A DNA stretch of 64,000 nucleotides from NCBI GenBank assembly GCA_023627715.1, contig JAMAHW010000043.1, positions 1 to 64,000 of the forward strand, in the 5' to 3' direction. Under the pieces are notes generated by a model. It saw nothing but the letters and a program-made list of their open reading frames with translations, had not been told where the DNA came from and searched no databases. Both the position numbers and the translations under genes were made by a program. The stretch's first letter is position 1; each line of letters opens with the position of its first letter. Source of the stretch: Periconia sp. R9002 (Eukaryota; Ascomycota; Dothideomycetes; Pleosporales; Periconiaceae). Positions 47,603 through 58,732 of the stretch are shown piece by piece.

Positions 47603-50588
47603 CTACAACGACTGTCCGACATCAACGACTCTATGGCCCGGTGATGGCGGCACATCCCCCGTCTCCCAGACCGTCTTCTCTGTGCTCAACGAGAACAAAA
47701 TCTCCCCTCCATTCGTCATGATACCTCCTGCATCCTCATGCTCGAACCAGTTTTTGTTCCACGCCTGTCCATTAATACTCACATTCTGAACATAGTATCC
47801 TTGCTTCCCATCGCCATCGTCTAGACCCTCCGCGCGGATCCGGAGCGTCTGGTTGTAGTTGACGGTGATGTTGATGTCGTCGAACCAGGGGGATTCTAGC
47901 CTGTGGGAAGCGTTAAGACTCGATTCCACACACATACACACAAATGAAATGTAAAAGCATATCGACTTACAAGTAAACCGGCGTCGTCACAATCGGATAC
48001 ATGCCCAACATTTGCCATATCAACCAGCAGTTCAACGCGCCTGCATCAGAGTTGCCGGGAATTCCATTCGAGCTGTTGAAGTAGAAATCCGTGGCTAGCT
48101 GGCGTGATCGCTCGACGGATTTCCACTGCTTGTTGAGGTAGTTGTAGAGGTAGGGAGTCTGGAAGTCGGGTTCGTTGGCGATGTTGTTGATGGTGGTTAT
48201 GCCGAGACCGTTGCTAGAGTGAAGTCAGTAAGTGAATGTGGTTTTTTCGAGGGTTTGGTCTTGAGGGGATCTAGCACTTACACGCCGAGATCGACGCCAG
48301 AGGTGTTGGGCTGGAACACATAATCCAGGCGCGATTCGAAATGCGCCGCACCGCCCATTAACTCGATCATGCGTTCGACGTCGTGGGGGATGACGAAGGA
48401 GTACTCTGGTACACAGTCAACACCCTGATATCAACATCGCAAAGTCTCTGCATCGACTCACCAAACGCAGTGCCCTCATAACTCTCATCCGACCAATTAC
48501 AATCCCCACAATTCGTAATGTTATAATTCTTATGAAATGTCCCGTTCGCATACCGCGGCATCACAAACCCCGAGAAGTTTCGAGCCGTGGCCTCCGGGTC
48601 CCAACTCAACTGCCACCCCGCCGAGCGCTGGAGATACTTCTCTCGATCGCCGGGCTCCACGCCCGCTGCGATCTGCGCCAGGGCGAAATCGTTCAGAGAG
48701 TACTCGACTGTTTTGGACACGGCACGGGAATTGCGGTCCGCGGAGACGTAGCCCAGCGGGATCCAGTCGTCGAGCGCAGAGCGACCTTCCTTGAGAGAGC
48801 CTTGCGGATCTACGGGGTTTTGGTCGAAGAAGGGAACGACCTCAGCGTTCTTTTTCACGGCCGCGTAGCCTTCGGTCCAGTTTATGGCGCCGCGTAGGCC
48901 TTTGACGTAGGCGTCGGCGAAGACGTTGTCGGCGTTTGAACCGCCTTGGACTAGGCCGTTGTAGTTCCCGGATCTGCCGTCTGGGACCTAGAGTATGGGG
49001 TTCACAGTCAGTCAAGTTCAAGGAGGATTGTTGGGATCGGAGATTGAAGGGAAGGAAGTTGACGTACCCATCCCTCGTGTCTGAACATATCAATGAGCGA
49101 ACGAATCATAGATTCGTAGTATGAGGGCTGAATGAGATGCCACAGTGAGACTTGGTTGCGGAACAAATCCCACATGGTATAAAAGTCATCCCAATACGGT
49201 TCATCTGATTCCCACAAGGGGTTTTCGCCAATACGTTCGGATGGGATCAAGTGCATGAAGTACAGACTCGAGTATAGCAACGCCAATCTCGTCTTGTTTG
49301 CCCGCTCGGATACATCGACGCGGATCTTGGAGAAAACGTCTCGGTTCCACTCCTCGCGAGCTGCGGCGGTGCTTTCTTCGATGGACCAAGACAGCTCTTG
49401 GTTCTTGTACGCGCATGCTTTATCCACGGAGATAAAAGATATGCCGACACGCGATTTGATGGTGGAAGTTTCATCGGTGTTGTTCCACGAGAACACAGCG
49501 CCAACGCGATCGCCCATCGGTCCTGAGCGAGCATTTGTTCCTGTGAAGGTTGCGTTTGGGGTTGTGGCGTTGCCAAATGTTCGAAAGTGACGGCCTACAG
49601 GGAACGTGTTTTTGCCTTTGAATGCTCTGGCTTGATCTGGGGGCGAGTCAAACTCCCCACAGACAAAAACCGTGACCGGAGGCCCCAAACACCATCCATT
49701 AGCGACGGAGGTATAACCTGTGTATACAGAAGAGTTGGGGTGGATCTCGATTTCTCCGCCGGTATAGAATTGCGAGTCCCATGACCGCGTGGGATGAGGA
49801 AGATAGTGCGAGAAGTCTACTAGTACATGCTTTTCTGAGGATGCTGGATACGTATATTGGTGAAGCCCTGCGTGACGTGATGCTGAGAGCTCGACACTGA
49901 CACCTGACTCGAACTTTGTTTGGAAGTACCCGACGCTTGCAACGTCGTCACCGACCTTGCTAGGTCAATTCATTTCCAGTTACCTTGTGCGATTTACTTA
50001 CTCGTTTCTGCCAGTATGTCAAGTTGTCCAATACATTAACGGGAGAATCAATGGTCGTCAATGGCATCTGCGCTGGGAAACCGTATTTAGGGCCGCCTCC
50101 GGTGCCTTTACACAAATCAGTTCAGTTCGAATGCAATTGGCACCGGGAACATGCGTACCTGACTCATGCATCAAGCTAATCCCAGTGACTCTTCCTTGAG
50201 GCGTCCAACCTCCATTGAGTGCGCTTTGATTGAGAGGTTCTTCGTAAGTGTCGAGACCAAGCTGTGGTATTTGTTAATAATTGGCTATCTAGCTTTTATG
50301 TGACAATCAGTACACACCTTCACCATGCCAAAAGGCACAACACCTCCAACAAAAATATCACCACCACCAACTATCGTAGTGAGCTATTTCCTGCTGCTGA
50401 TATGATGTCATTGGGGTCAACATACAAGCATAACCAGGAATTGCGCCCTCGGACCCAATGAAGGGATTCACAAACTGTGAATAATCCACATTTTGTGCGA
50501 CTGCGACTCCAAGGATCGGAATCAACGAGACGAAAATCATATTGATTGGAAGCTGGTGGTGACTTCTTGCAGCGGGTATTCCGATCAT
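47603..50588 (-). CDS. secreted GH92 alpha-1,2-mannosidase
   Basis: Nine exons on the minus strand: 50588-50426, 50370-50318, 50261-50159, 50105-50002, 49955-49068, 48987-48462, 48405-48282, 48213-47971 and 47900-47603. They give 833 residues, usual for the family. Typical landmarks occur in order: VNPFIGSEGAIPGYAFGGG, VPFGMVK, LMHESGTGGGPKYG, a long central block with YWDDFYTMWDLFR, GGSNADNVFADAYVKG, the presumed acid region EGTAFEYSFVIPHD, GLGITTINNIANEPDF, and the base region NSDAGALNCWLIWQMLGMYP. Two starts are possible: M1, or M17 which begins a cleaner signal peptide (MIFVSLIPILGVAVAQ). GH92 enzymes trim mannose from N-glycans outside the cell. Many potential N-glycosylation sites occur. 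It is convergent with the Zn2Cys6 regulator. Confidence 0.93.
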
Positions 50589-52087
50589 TGCATTATAAAG
50601 TCAATTGATATCTACAGATTTTCCCCTCCTTCTTCATGGGGTATTCGCCAAGGCGGTTGGAGAAGCGGAGGAAGCGGGGTAGGTGACATTATTACGTGAA
50701 GCACAGATGTTTGTCCGTTCCCACCTCTTGATAAGGGCAGATAGATGTTGTGAAGTCCCTCTGTGCATATTTATGTACCGCTGTACACGACCTGCATTAT
50801 GCATGCAGTGAGTAGAGCCTCAGCCTTGCCAACTGATGCAACCGCATTCTTTTCCGCAGGTACTGGCCGGGAATACCATCGTAGAGAGTGCGAAATTCAT
50901 CAAATATCGTAGTAGGTCGTGAAGGTATGCTTTGGGAGCAGGATTTTGGCGACTGAGAAGAGACTGACTAGTCTGAGCGAAGATGTCTGGTGAAAGGCCA
51001 ATTCGAAGCGAGGCTGCGTACGCTTGGCAACGTTTTCACCGGAATTGCATCTAGTCTAGTGCGCAACAAGGTCGGATATCGACATCCTCTTGGAACAGTA
51101 GAAATCGACCGCGTCCTCCTAGATTTTGGAGTTTGAATGAGCGCTAGATAACCTCCTGGAAACGTGTCGGTGAGTCCCGCGAGGAGACCAATGCGAAGAC
51201 CATGAGCCCTCAACCAGCTGGGAATTTTGATACTTTGGAGTCCAATTCTCTGCTATACCAAGCTTCACGGTTTGATCCAAGCTTCTTTATGACAATCCTT
51301 TAAACTCCGGAGTTGTCTGAGTATGATTGTGCAGGCTTTCAATGTTGGTTTGTCGCTGATTCAGACGCGGCACATGGTTTCTTCTTCGAGTGAAATCAGC
51401 ATTTCGGCAATGCGATATTCGTCATGTATCTTCAATACCCATCAGCGGTCCGCAAACACTGAGTAGAGAGATTGAGCGTGAATTGCGTTATGCAAGATGA
51501 TACGGATCTTAGGCTTTGCCGTAAATCACGTGATAGTACTTCAAACACTCCGCCTATGATCCGAAACGGCGTCTCCGACATCCCGCGTGTGGATTACGTC
51601 CAACCCACTCTTGGCTAAACACATTGTGCATTCTATGAGTGGTCATCCGTTAGAATTGGCTTGAAAGCCGAGCGTTTTGTTAGATCCACCTTGGAAGGAA
51701 TATCGACGTCTGCAACAGGTTCCGCCGTGGACGCATGCCCGGGATAAGGCATGAGGCTGCCTTACATGGCTGAAATTCAGGCGATCATACAGGCATGAAG
51801 GTACCCGGGATTAAGGATGATGCCTTCATGAGCCGCGGCTCTGAGTGGAATCCATCCTCCTGTGCACCATTGTAGCATAAAGGGCGTTCGCGTCCGCTGC
51901 TGTTCGATTTTCTATCATTGTCTTCACTTCCATCACTTTTCAGCCTTCTATTCACTTGCATCTGGACTGCACATCGGCCTGGCGTCGTTTTAAACATACA
52001 TTCATTTAATCCTTTCCAAAACGACAATATCCTTCATTTACAACCGTTCCTTTTTTCGAGATACCCGAAATAAACCAACACTTCAGA
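50589..52087. promoter_or_regulatory. 1.5-kb shared upstream region of GH92 gene and small secreted protein
   Basis: No coding region is supported; frames are short and unrelated to known families. It separates two divergent secreted-protein genes and so should carry both promoters. Confidence 0.5.
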
Positions 52088-52573
52088 ATGCGTTTCACTA
52101 TCACTGCTCTCTTTGCGCGTATGTTGCCCCCTATAATCAGGCCATGTATCGTCACGGTTCGGTTTTGACATGTTACAGTTGCGGCCGTCAGCACCGCCCA
52201 GTTGACGGTCAATCTGGCTGGTGCTAAGAACGTCGGACAGGGTGACAGCGCTCAATTCATCACCGGTGGCTGTGTTTCCGATGCCGACTGTTCAAGTGGT
52301 TGCTGTGCCGACCTTTCTGGTGTCGGCATCTGCTCTGGCGAGGCTGCGTACGTATACCCATCCCATATGGCCAGTACATCTGCGACATAACGTGTCGTGG
52401 TGTTCTGGGATTTTGCTTCTTCAACTCGTACTGACTTTCGATCGTGGTATAGTCAATTCCAGGCTGGAAAGAACGGATGCGGCTTCCAAGACCCCAACGC
52501 TCAGAAGACGATCGCAGCCGCACAGGCTCAAGTTAAGAAACAGGGCTTCAAGAGGGTCGTCAGGGAGGAATAG
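52088..52573 (+). CDS. small secreted cysteine-rich protein, BAS2-like family
   Basis: Three exons, 52088-52118, 52179-52347 and 52453-52573, give 106 residues. A signal peptide (MRFTITALFALAAVSTAQ) is split by the first intron. The mature part has six cysteines in the order C-x5-C-x3-CC-x8-C-x13-C, with GGCVSDADCSSGCC and AAQFQAGKNGCGF, matching the family that includes the biotrophy-associated secreted protein 2 of rice blast. The C-terminus is a Lys/Gln-rich helix. Relatives occur in pathogenic and non-pathogenic fungi, so an effector role is not proven. The gene is tail-to-tail with the four-TM protein gene, with only 75 bp between stop codons. Confidence 0.85.
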
Positions 52574-52648
52574 ACAGCTAGACGCGACTCCCATAGCCAA
52601 AAGTCTTGCTCGGTCTACTGATATGTAGATCAAAAGATCACTACACGG

Positions 52649-53308
52649 CTACACTATTTCTGTTTCTTTTGTGCTGTGCTGTGTGGTGTGAATCGTGGTG
52701 TCCGTTGAAGATGACTTCGAAATAATCCTTCTGGTGACCAAGCTCAGGAAGAGGATGCTCAATACCAAGACAGGAATCTGCAAATATCTTGCGGTTCGTA
52801 AATTGGTGCAAAGTGGACCGGTCGATTCTAGTCTTTCTGAGCTTTTGGAGACATCGCACGCCCACGTCTCTACAGTAACATAGTGCGAGTTCGAATCTGC
52901 ACGGCTTTTGGCGGCTCCGCTCCACTCTGTAAACGTGAAGACCAGAACGATGAAGGGTCGGACGAAGATAAAACTCGCGACAAATAGAACGTAGGCTTTG
53001 TAGTAGACGTGATTCGGGCGCTGATTACGATTAGTTTTGGATGAATTTCTTTGAGGCGGCAAGCTTACAAAGTTCCAGACGAATGCGAAGAGCAGACCGT
53101 CTACAATGCCGCCCACACCAGGCCAAAACAACATACTCATACCAGTAGATTTTGTGTTCTCTGGTATGTAATTTTCGACTTTGTCCTTAGAAGACACAGA
53201 GTATGCTGTCAAGCCCAAGATGGCTACGCAAAGGCAGCCTATACAAATGTTGAGCGCATGTATCAATAGCGCGGCGTGCGGGATGTTTCCGGTCATGATT
53301 GCGTGCAA
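52649..53308 (-). CDS. four-TM membrane protein (MARVEL-like topology)
   Basis: Two exons, 53308-53069 and 53020-52649 on the minus strand, give 203 residues. The 48-nt intron (GTAAGC...AATCAG, with CTAATC as branch site) is a multiple of three and lacks stops, so a 219-residue read-through form is also possible. Four hydrophobic segments are visible: near 12-38, SMLFWPGVGGIVDGLLFAFVW, YKAYVLFVASFIFVRPFIVLVF, and YLQIPVLVLSILFLSLV. The plan resembles fungal MARVEL-type proteins, but a sure family call is not possible. An earlier start at M1 or M5 is equally good. Confidence 0.7.
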   Translation of the reverse strand: MHAIMTGNIPHAALLIHALNICIGCLCVAILGLTAYSVSSKDKVENYIPENTKSTGMSMLFWPGVGGIVDGLLFAFVWNFVSLPPQRNSSKTNRNQRPNHVYYKAYVLFVASFIFVRPFIVLVFTFTEWSGAAKSRADSNSHYVTVETWACDVSKSSERLESTGPLCTNLRTARYLQIPVLVLSILFLSLVTRRIISKSSSTDTTIHTTQHSTKETEIV

Positions 53309-53812
53309 GGCGGTGAAATCCTGGACGTTAGGGATGATGTGACTGCCTTGTTCATCGTGAAAGTCCCGAAATCCTTATATGTTTTTACTGTTCGCATTGA
53401 ACTGCAAGGTTTCTGTTTGTTCTCGGAGCTTATAGACGAGTGATTGGCTAGTGTCAACGGGATTCGCATTCGCTTAATCTCAAAAACACCTAACTACATT
53501 TCTGTGATGGATGACATCACTACACGAAATCAGCATCAATGTCAGCCTTCGCAAAAGCTTTGTAATATGTAGGTGGCCCGCCTGGATTTTTGCAACCTAA
53601 TCAAAGACATAGGTTTCTAGGTTTAGCTGTGTAAGACAATTTTTTGTCTGTTGAATATTGATCCTAAAACAATAAAACAACAATCACTACACGGACGAGG
53701 TGATAAGGAAGGAGCACGTACCACTCGAATAATTGCACGATTGATCATTCCGTGCACTAAGCCAATAATTCTTCTAGAGCTCCTCATCTCTGCTTGTCTT
53801 TCCTGGCTCCTC
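53309..53812. other. intergenic between two co-oriented membrane-protein genes
   Basis: About 500 bp of AT-rich sequence without open frames of note. Probably promoter of the four-TM protein and 3' end of the next gene. Confidence 0.5.
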
Positions 53813-54343
53813 CTACCCTGAGAATAAGTCGGGTCTCACAAACAACACGTAGAACCTCCAGAGCAATAACGGGATAAGCATTGCTATCGAGATAAGCCCC
53901 GTTTTGACACTGATGGCTGCATCCGCTCCAGAACCCTTCGCAACCTCTGCCGCCAGGATGGGAATGAGCGCAGCCTCGCCTACAACCAGCATCAGATACG
54001 TTGGTTTTCGACTGCCGATGCCGCTGCTGGTGTTCGTAGCACCCACGAACAGAGCTGTTGATAGACCGCTAATGACGACTCCACTAAAGAGGCGCGCAAA
54101 AAGGATTGAGGCCGGGTTTACGTGGGCTGGGTTTCGTAAGAGTAGAGAAAGCGTGGATTCGGTATTGGTGATTAATGGTAGTGTGAATAGGTTGGCGATG
54201 CCTTCTAGTAGGAAGGCTATGCGGATGACGGAGTGGTTGTTCGCTGAACTGAAGCCATTGGGTTTGGTTTTTGATATTTCGTACACCATCTCGGAGCAAT
54301 TGTTTGCGCGATGGAAGAGATTTCTCAAGACCAAGTAGAGCAT
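53813..54343 (-). CDS. hypothetical multi-pass membrane protein, 176 residues
   Basis: A single uninterrupted frame from ATG 54343. Four hydrophobic segments appear: IAFLLEGIANLFTLPLI, FARLFSGVVISGLSTALFVGA, YLMLVVGEAALIPILAAEVA, and ISIAMLIPLLLWRFYVLFV. The first 40 residues are polar, and the start may lie at an internal Met or use an unseen upstream exon. I do not recognise a named family; similar short membrane proteins of unknown function are common in filamentous fungi. It shares orientation with both neighbours, and 168 bp separate it from the next gene upstream. Confidence 0.65.
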   Translation of the reverse strand: MLYLVLRNLFHRANNCSEMVYEISKTKPNGFSSANNHSVIRIAFLLEGIANLFTLPLITNTESTLSLLLRNPAHVNPASILFARLFSGVVISGLSTALFVGATNTSSGIGSRKPTYLMLVVGEAALIPILAAEVAKGSGADAAISVKTGLISIAMLIPLLLWRFYVLFVRPDLFSG

Positions 54344-54511
54344 TCGAAGAAACTGATATGGTCACAGAAGTGTATTCGTAACGTTTACGTCACGTCTAAT
54401 TTCGAACGCCACTGTATGGTTGATCAACTACCACAGGTAAGTTGATTAATTAATTAAGATGTTTACAACTAAACATTAAACAATCCCTTCCTTATCTAGA
54501 GGGAAAAGTCT

Positions 54512-55591
54512 CTAGTAAACCTCCATAACAACATACAACCTCACTAAACTCCCCACAGCAAACATCAAGCTCCCAAACAACGTCGACACCGCCGCAGCCA
54601 CCTCGTCTTTCGCCAGAAGCAAAAACCCAGCCGTCATGAACCCGAACCCCCCAACCGTATTTAAAACCGCACCAATCCAATCCGGATCTTCTGGTTTAGG
54701 CTGCCACCACTTCTTCTGCCCGCTCAGCGCGAGTATCGCATTCGCAATGAAGAACAAAAACCCATGGATAATCTGCGGCCCAATCACCACGAAGTTGAAA
54801 AACGGCGACTCGGCATCCACAACACCTGGAAAGTCGACGATACCAGCGTACATGAAGATCACACCACCGAAAAGCACAATGAGGCCCGCTTGAAATGCGA
54901 CATTCGTCGTGGTAAGGTTGATGAGCTTTGCGCGGTCGGGTATCCATTTGAACTGCGACGTGCCTAGTAATGCGGGCTTGAACCTCGCGACGCCACAGTC
55001 TTCCTCGTCGACTTCAAAGGTGCCGTGGTCTGCGTTCAGCGCGCCGAACGTGTCGAATATGCCGGCCGCGAAAAAAAGGACCGAACCGATTATGAGCGTG
55101 ATAGGGAGTGAGATTGGCTCTTCCTTTTCTACGGTACTGTGCTTGGTGGCCATTGTTTCTTCAAGCTCACGGGTGTCAAGATTATGGGTCGGATAGGGAA
55201 GCGTACGCGGCCGAAGATCGATGCACGCGTTGATGACCAGATCTATACTTCCTATCAGGAATACCATCGCGACGAGGTAAATCGGATCGCGATAGGGGAA
55301 GATGGTAAAGATCTTTCGGACACGGGCCGTTTCTATCTTGCTGCTTTCCGTCTCGACGAATGATTCGCCGTTGTTTTTCTGCAAGTCGCAGAATGGTCCT
55401 GGTGCGTGTTTTTCCCTGTTACATATTTCGCGATATTCGACAAAGTCGAGGGCTGTGAAGTTGCGCAGCTTCTCGCTGTCGCCAGGACGGGGTGTTTGTG
55501 GCGTCTCCGGGCGGCGCTGCAAGCCGACTGGGTGCATTACGGCAAGCGATTGCCGCACGTAGGCGCTTCGCATCGAGGCGGAGGCATTCAT
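54512..55591 (-). CDS. uncharacterised fungal integral membrane protein, 359 residues
   Basis: One exon from ATG 55591. A polar 90-residue N-terminus precedes about seven hydrophobic segments: YLVAMVFLIGSIDLVINAC, LPITLIIGSVLFFAAGIFDTFGA, NVAFQAGLIVLFGGVIFMYAGI, FFNFVVIGPQIIHGFLFFIANAIL, WIGAVLNTVGGFGFMTAGFLLL and AVSTLFGSLMFAVGSLVRLY. The segments come in similarly spaced units, suggesting a repeated helical-hairpin fold. No catalytic motif is seen and I cannot name a function. It lies with two other small membrane-protein genes and a sugar porter, all in the same orientation. Confidence 0.75.
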   Translation of the reverse strand: MNASASMRSAYVRQSLAVMHPVGLQRRPETPQTPRPGDSEKLRNFTALDFVEYREICNREKHAPGPFCDLQKNNGESFVETESSKIETARVRKIFTIFPYRDPIYLVAMVFLIGSIDLVINACIDLRPRTLPYPTHNLDTRELEETMATKHSTVEKEEPISLPITLIIGSVLFFAAGIFDTFGALNADHGTFEVDEEDCGVARFKPALLGTSQFKWIPDRAKLINLTTTNVAFQAGLIVLFGGVIFMYAGIVDFPGVVDAESPFFNFVVIGPQIIHGFLFFIANAILALSGQKKWWQPKPEDPDWIGAVLNTVGGFGFMTAGFLLLAKDEVAAAVSTLFGSLMFAVGSLVRLYVVMEVY

Positions 55592-56614
55592 TTTAGGTAA
55601 GATGTGTTGAGGTATATAAAGAAAAAAAAATGTTGAATTTATTCTCGAGATAGCTATGGCAGCTCAAAGAGTGAGCTTCTGTGGAAGGGATTACAGCTAA
55701 CTAACAGTTCGCACCCCCCTCACACCGAGTGGCAACTATATACACACAACATGTAGTTCTTAATTTGTTATGTACGCGTCTATTATACGGCACTGAGGTA
55801 CATCCGGCCGTATTTGGAAGACATAATACCAAGACTGTCAGACGGCTGCGCCACGCGAGGCGTGTGGTGAAACAAGTACTTCTGACCGGGAGCTTATCTT
55901 GCACAAGCTTTTTGTGAGTGTATCAAATCAGGACGTTCCGGTTTCACACCACCTCTTTCTAGATTTGTTTCCTGAATGTGGAGGCTCTTTTTTGCTGATC
56001 GCCATGTCGTTCGAAAATAATCAATGCGTATTGTGCGCTCAATTCTGCGTGTCCCCTATTACGGTATATCCTGGAAAGGGTCGCATAGATAGATTTGAAG
56101 CCATCAAATTCAAATTTAAGGGTCGATAATAAATTTAAGCAGCTGAGAGTATAGGAACATCCACGTATAAGGAGGCGAAGCGGTGAATAATCAATGCAGC
56201 GTTAAGAGAAAACATCACCATTTGTGATTGCCGATCAATGTATTTTGGGATCGGGCTAGGATTTTCCCGGCCTTGAAGAACTATCAAGGCGAGTACTGTC
56301 AGGTCATCTTTCGTACATGAGCAAGGGTTTCAGGCAAGTCATGCTCGAAGTGGAGTATCAGTCTCTTGTTATTTCACATGCCACGCAATGTCAAATCCGT
56401 TAAGTCTTCCGGTGACGGTTGTTTTAGCATTTACAGCTCACGTGATTCTACGCTCCTACATCCTTAGGTGGGTACATTCAAATTCCTTATTCTGAATCCA
56501 TATTTGAAAATTCCTGGCTTAAATGCGCAGACTTATCATTCATCCAACTCTATCAACGCGATTTGTCTTCTCTACGTAACCAGCTAGCTGTACCTAGGTA
56601 CATACGCTTTCGCA
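55592..56614. other. 1.0-kb intergenic region
   Basis: No coding region is supported. Short frames at 55729-55917 and 55899-56129 have no likeness to known proteins. Confidence 0.5.
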
Positions 56615-58732
56615 CTACCCCTTCTTCTTCACACTAACAACCTCAAATTGATCTACACCGTCCTTCTCCCCAACACTAAAATCACCGCTCCTCCTTCTCC
56701 CCACATCCACCCCTTCCCCTCCAAAAACCTTCCTCCCGCGCATTTGCGCCCAAACGCTCCTGTGCACGGGCTTCGAGAACAAAAGATCCATCTCCTCAAG
56801 CGTAATACCCTTAGTCTCAGGCACGAAGAAGAAACTCCACAGCCCCATCAAAACCAAGATGCTAGAGAAGAAGAAGTAAGCCCCGTACCCTAGATCGGTA
56901 ATCATGAATGGAGTTGAGCGCGCGATGATGAATGATCCGAGCCAGGTGTCGGCCTGTGAAAGATTGGGTGTGGAAAGTTAGCGACATGGGACCGAGGATG
57001 TTTCAATGGGGGTGGTGGATGACTCGTAACGCCACACCATAGATAGTTTGTGTAGGTTTTAGAGGTTTGGAGTGTACGTACAGTTGTCAGTGACACACAG
57101 AGCATGCGGATATCAAGAGGGAAAATTTCGGATGCGTACGTCCATGTGATGCCTATTTGACGGACACAAAGTCAGTAAGCTCCAAAACAAACAAATAGTA
57201 AATGATGACAATATCGCAACTCTAAATACTGCGAATCCAACTCACCCTGCCAAGTAGCACAAATAATAAACCCATTCACATAAACGCAAATCATGGCGAG
57301 AATGCCCCAGAAATCGCGCTGGACAACTCCACGCGCGGCAGCTCCTGCGGGATCAGCGCGCATCACGTAGCCCCCGATGTACCACATGGGGATACAGCCG
57401 AGGGCGGCGCCCCAGATGAGCCCTTTCCTGCGGCCCACGCGCTCGACGATGATGAAGGTAAAGGTGATCATACCCAAGGTCTTTGCGATGCCGTAGAATC
57501 CGGTCGAGAAGAGCTTGAGGGATGTGGTGGGGATGCCTAGGGTCTCGAAGATTCGGGGGGCATAATAGGTGATGATGTTGACCTAGAGGTTTTTGTCAGT
57601 AACTGCTGAGAAAGGTTGGTTGTGGATAAGCAGATGATGGACGACTCACCCCCGTAAACGATTGCAGGAACATAAGAGCCAGTCCGATCCCCATTCTATT
57701 ACGTGTACCTTTCTGAAACAGTTTCTTGAATTGCGCCGACTTGCTCATGCGCATGGTGCTACGCTCCTCGACCTGCTGGCGGATCTCCCCCATTTCCTGT
57801 CTAATGTACGGATGCTCCGAGGGAAGACCTCGCAACGTCCTCAGGATCTTCTCAGCACCTTCGAAGTCATCACCGCGTGCCAGCCAGCGCGGGGACTCTG
57901 GACACCAAAACATCCCGCAGAAAAGCACCACGCCCGGGAACAGCTGCAGCGCGAGGGGGATGATCCATTGCGATTGCTGCTTCACATCGATCGTTTGGTC
58001 GGTGGCGTAGTTGATCCAGAACCCGAGCATACCGCCCCCTTGTGAGGCGATTTCGAAAATCCCCACGAGGCGCCCGCGGATGGAGGGAGGTGCTGTTTCG
58101 GCGATGTAGACGGGTACCGTGAGCGATGAGGCTCCGATACCGAGACCGGCGATTGCTCTTCCGCCGTAGATTAGATTGAGGCTTCCCTGGGAGGCACTCA
58201 TGAGAGTGCCTCCGAGAAGAAAGACAAGCGCGGCTAGCATGATCGTTTTTCTTCTCCCGATCTTTTCGGCGATGGGAAAGGTGAGAAGAGCTCCGAAGAA
58301 GCATCCGGCCTGACACAAAAAAAATCCGTTAACAATCATTCAATCTTACAAAAGGGCGGTGGCTAACTCAGCAGCTAAAAAACACTGACCTGGAACGTAG
58401 ACACAATATTCCCCTGCACCGTATCCCGCTGCGACTTTGAAATATCCCGCATGTTAAAATCCCGAATGAACGAGTTCAACGCCATGGTGCCCCCAATCAC
58501 CGCCGTGTCGTATCCCACTGTGAAAAAAAAAATCGTCAGACGAATAGACTCCAAACATACCCAAAAACTCCTACCATGTACCCCTCACAAGATCAAAGCC
58601 TTAGAAAATAGTAAATCACATACTCGCAAGCGCCGACATCGACGCAACCAACGCAACCAAATGAATGCGCCAATTCCGCACCTCGGGTGGATCCTGCGTG
58701 CCCGTGGCGTGTGTTTTCCATGACCACCCCAT
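56615..58732 (-). CDS. MFS sugar porter (hexose/quinate-type transporter)
   Basis: Six exons, 58732-58624, 58517-58390, 58309-57650, 57582-57246, 57152-57082 and 56953-56615 on the minus strand, give 547 residues with all phases closed. Sugar-porter hallmarks are present in order: GYDTAVIGG in TM1, FPIAEKIGRRKTI between TM2 and TM3, RAIAGLGIGASSLTVPVYIAE, PESPRWLARGD after TM6, LQSFTGVNIITYYAP in TM7, VERVGRRK, TWTYASEIFPLDIR, and PETKGITLEEMD after TM12. These mark a plasma-membrane proton-coupled or facilitative carrier. The substrate is not determined. It is divergent from the DHA1 transporter across 2.7 kb. Confidence 0.93.
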
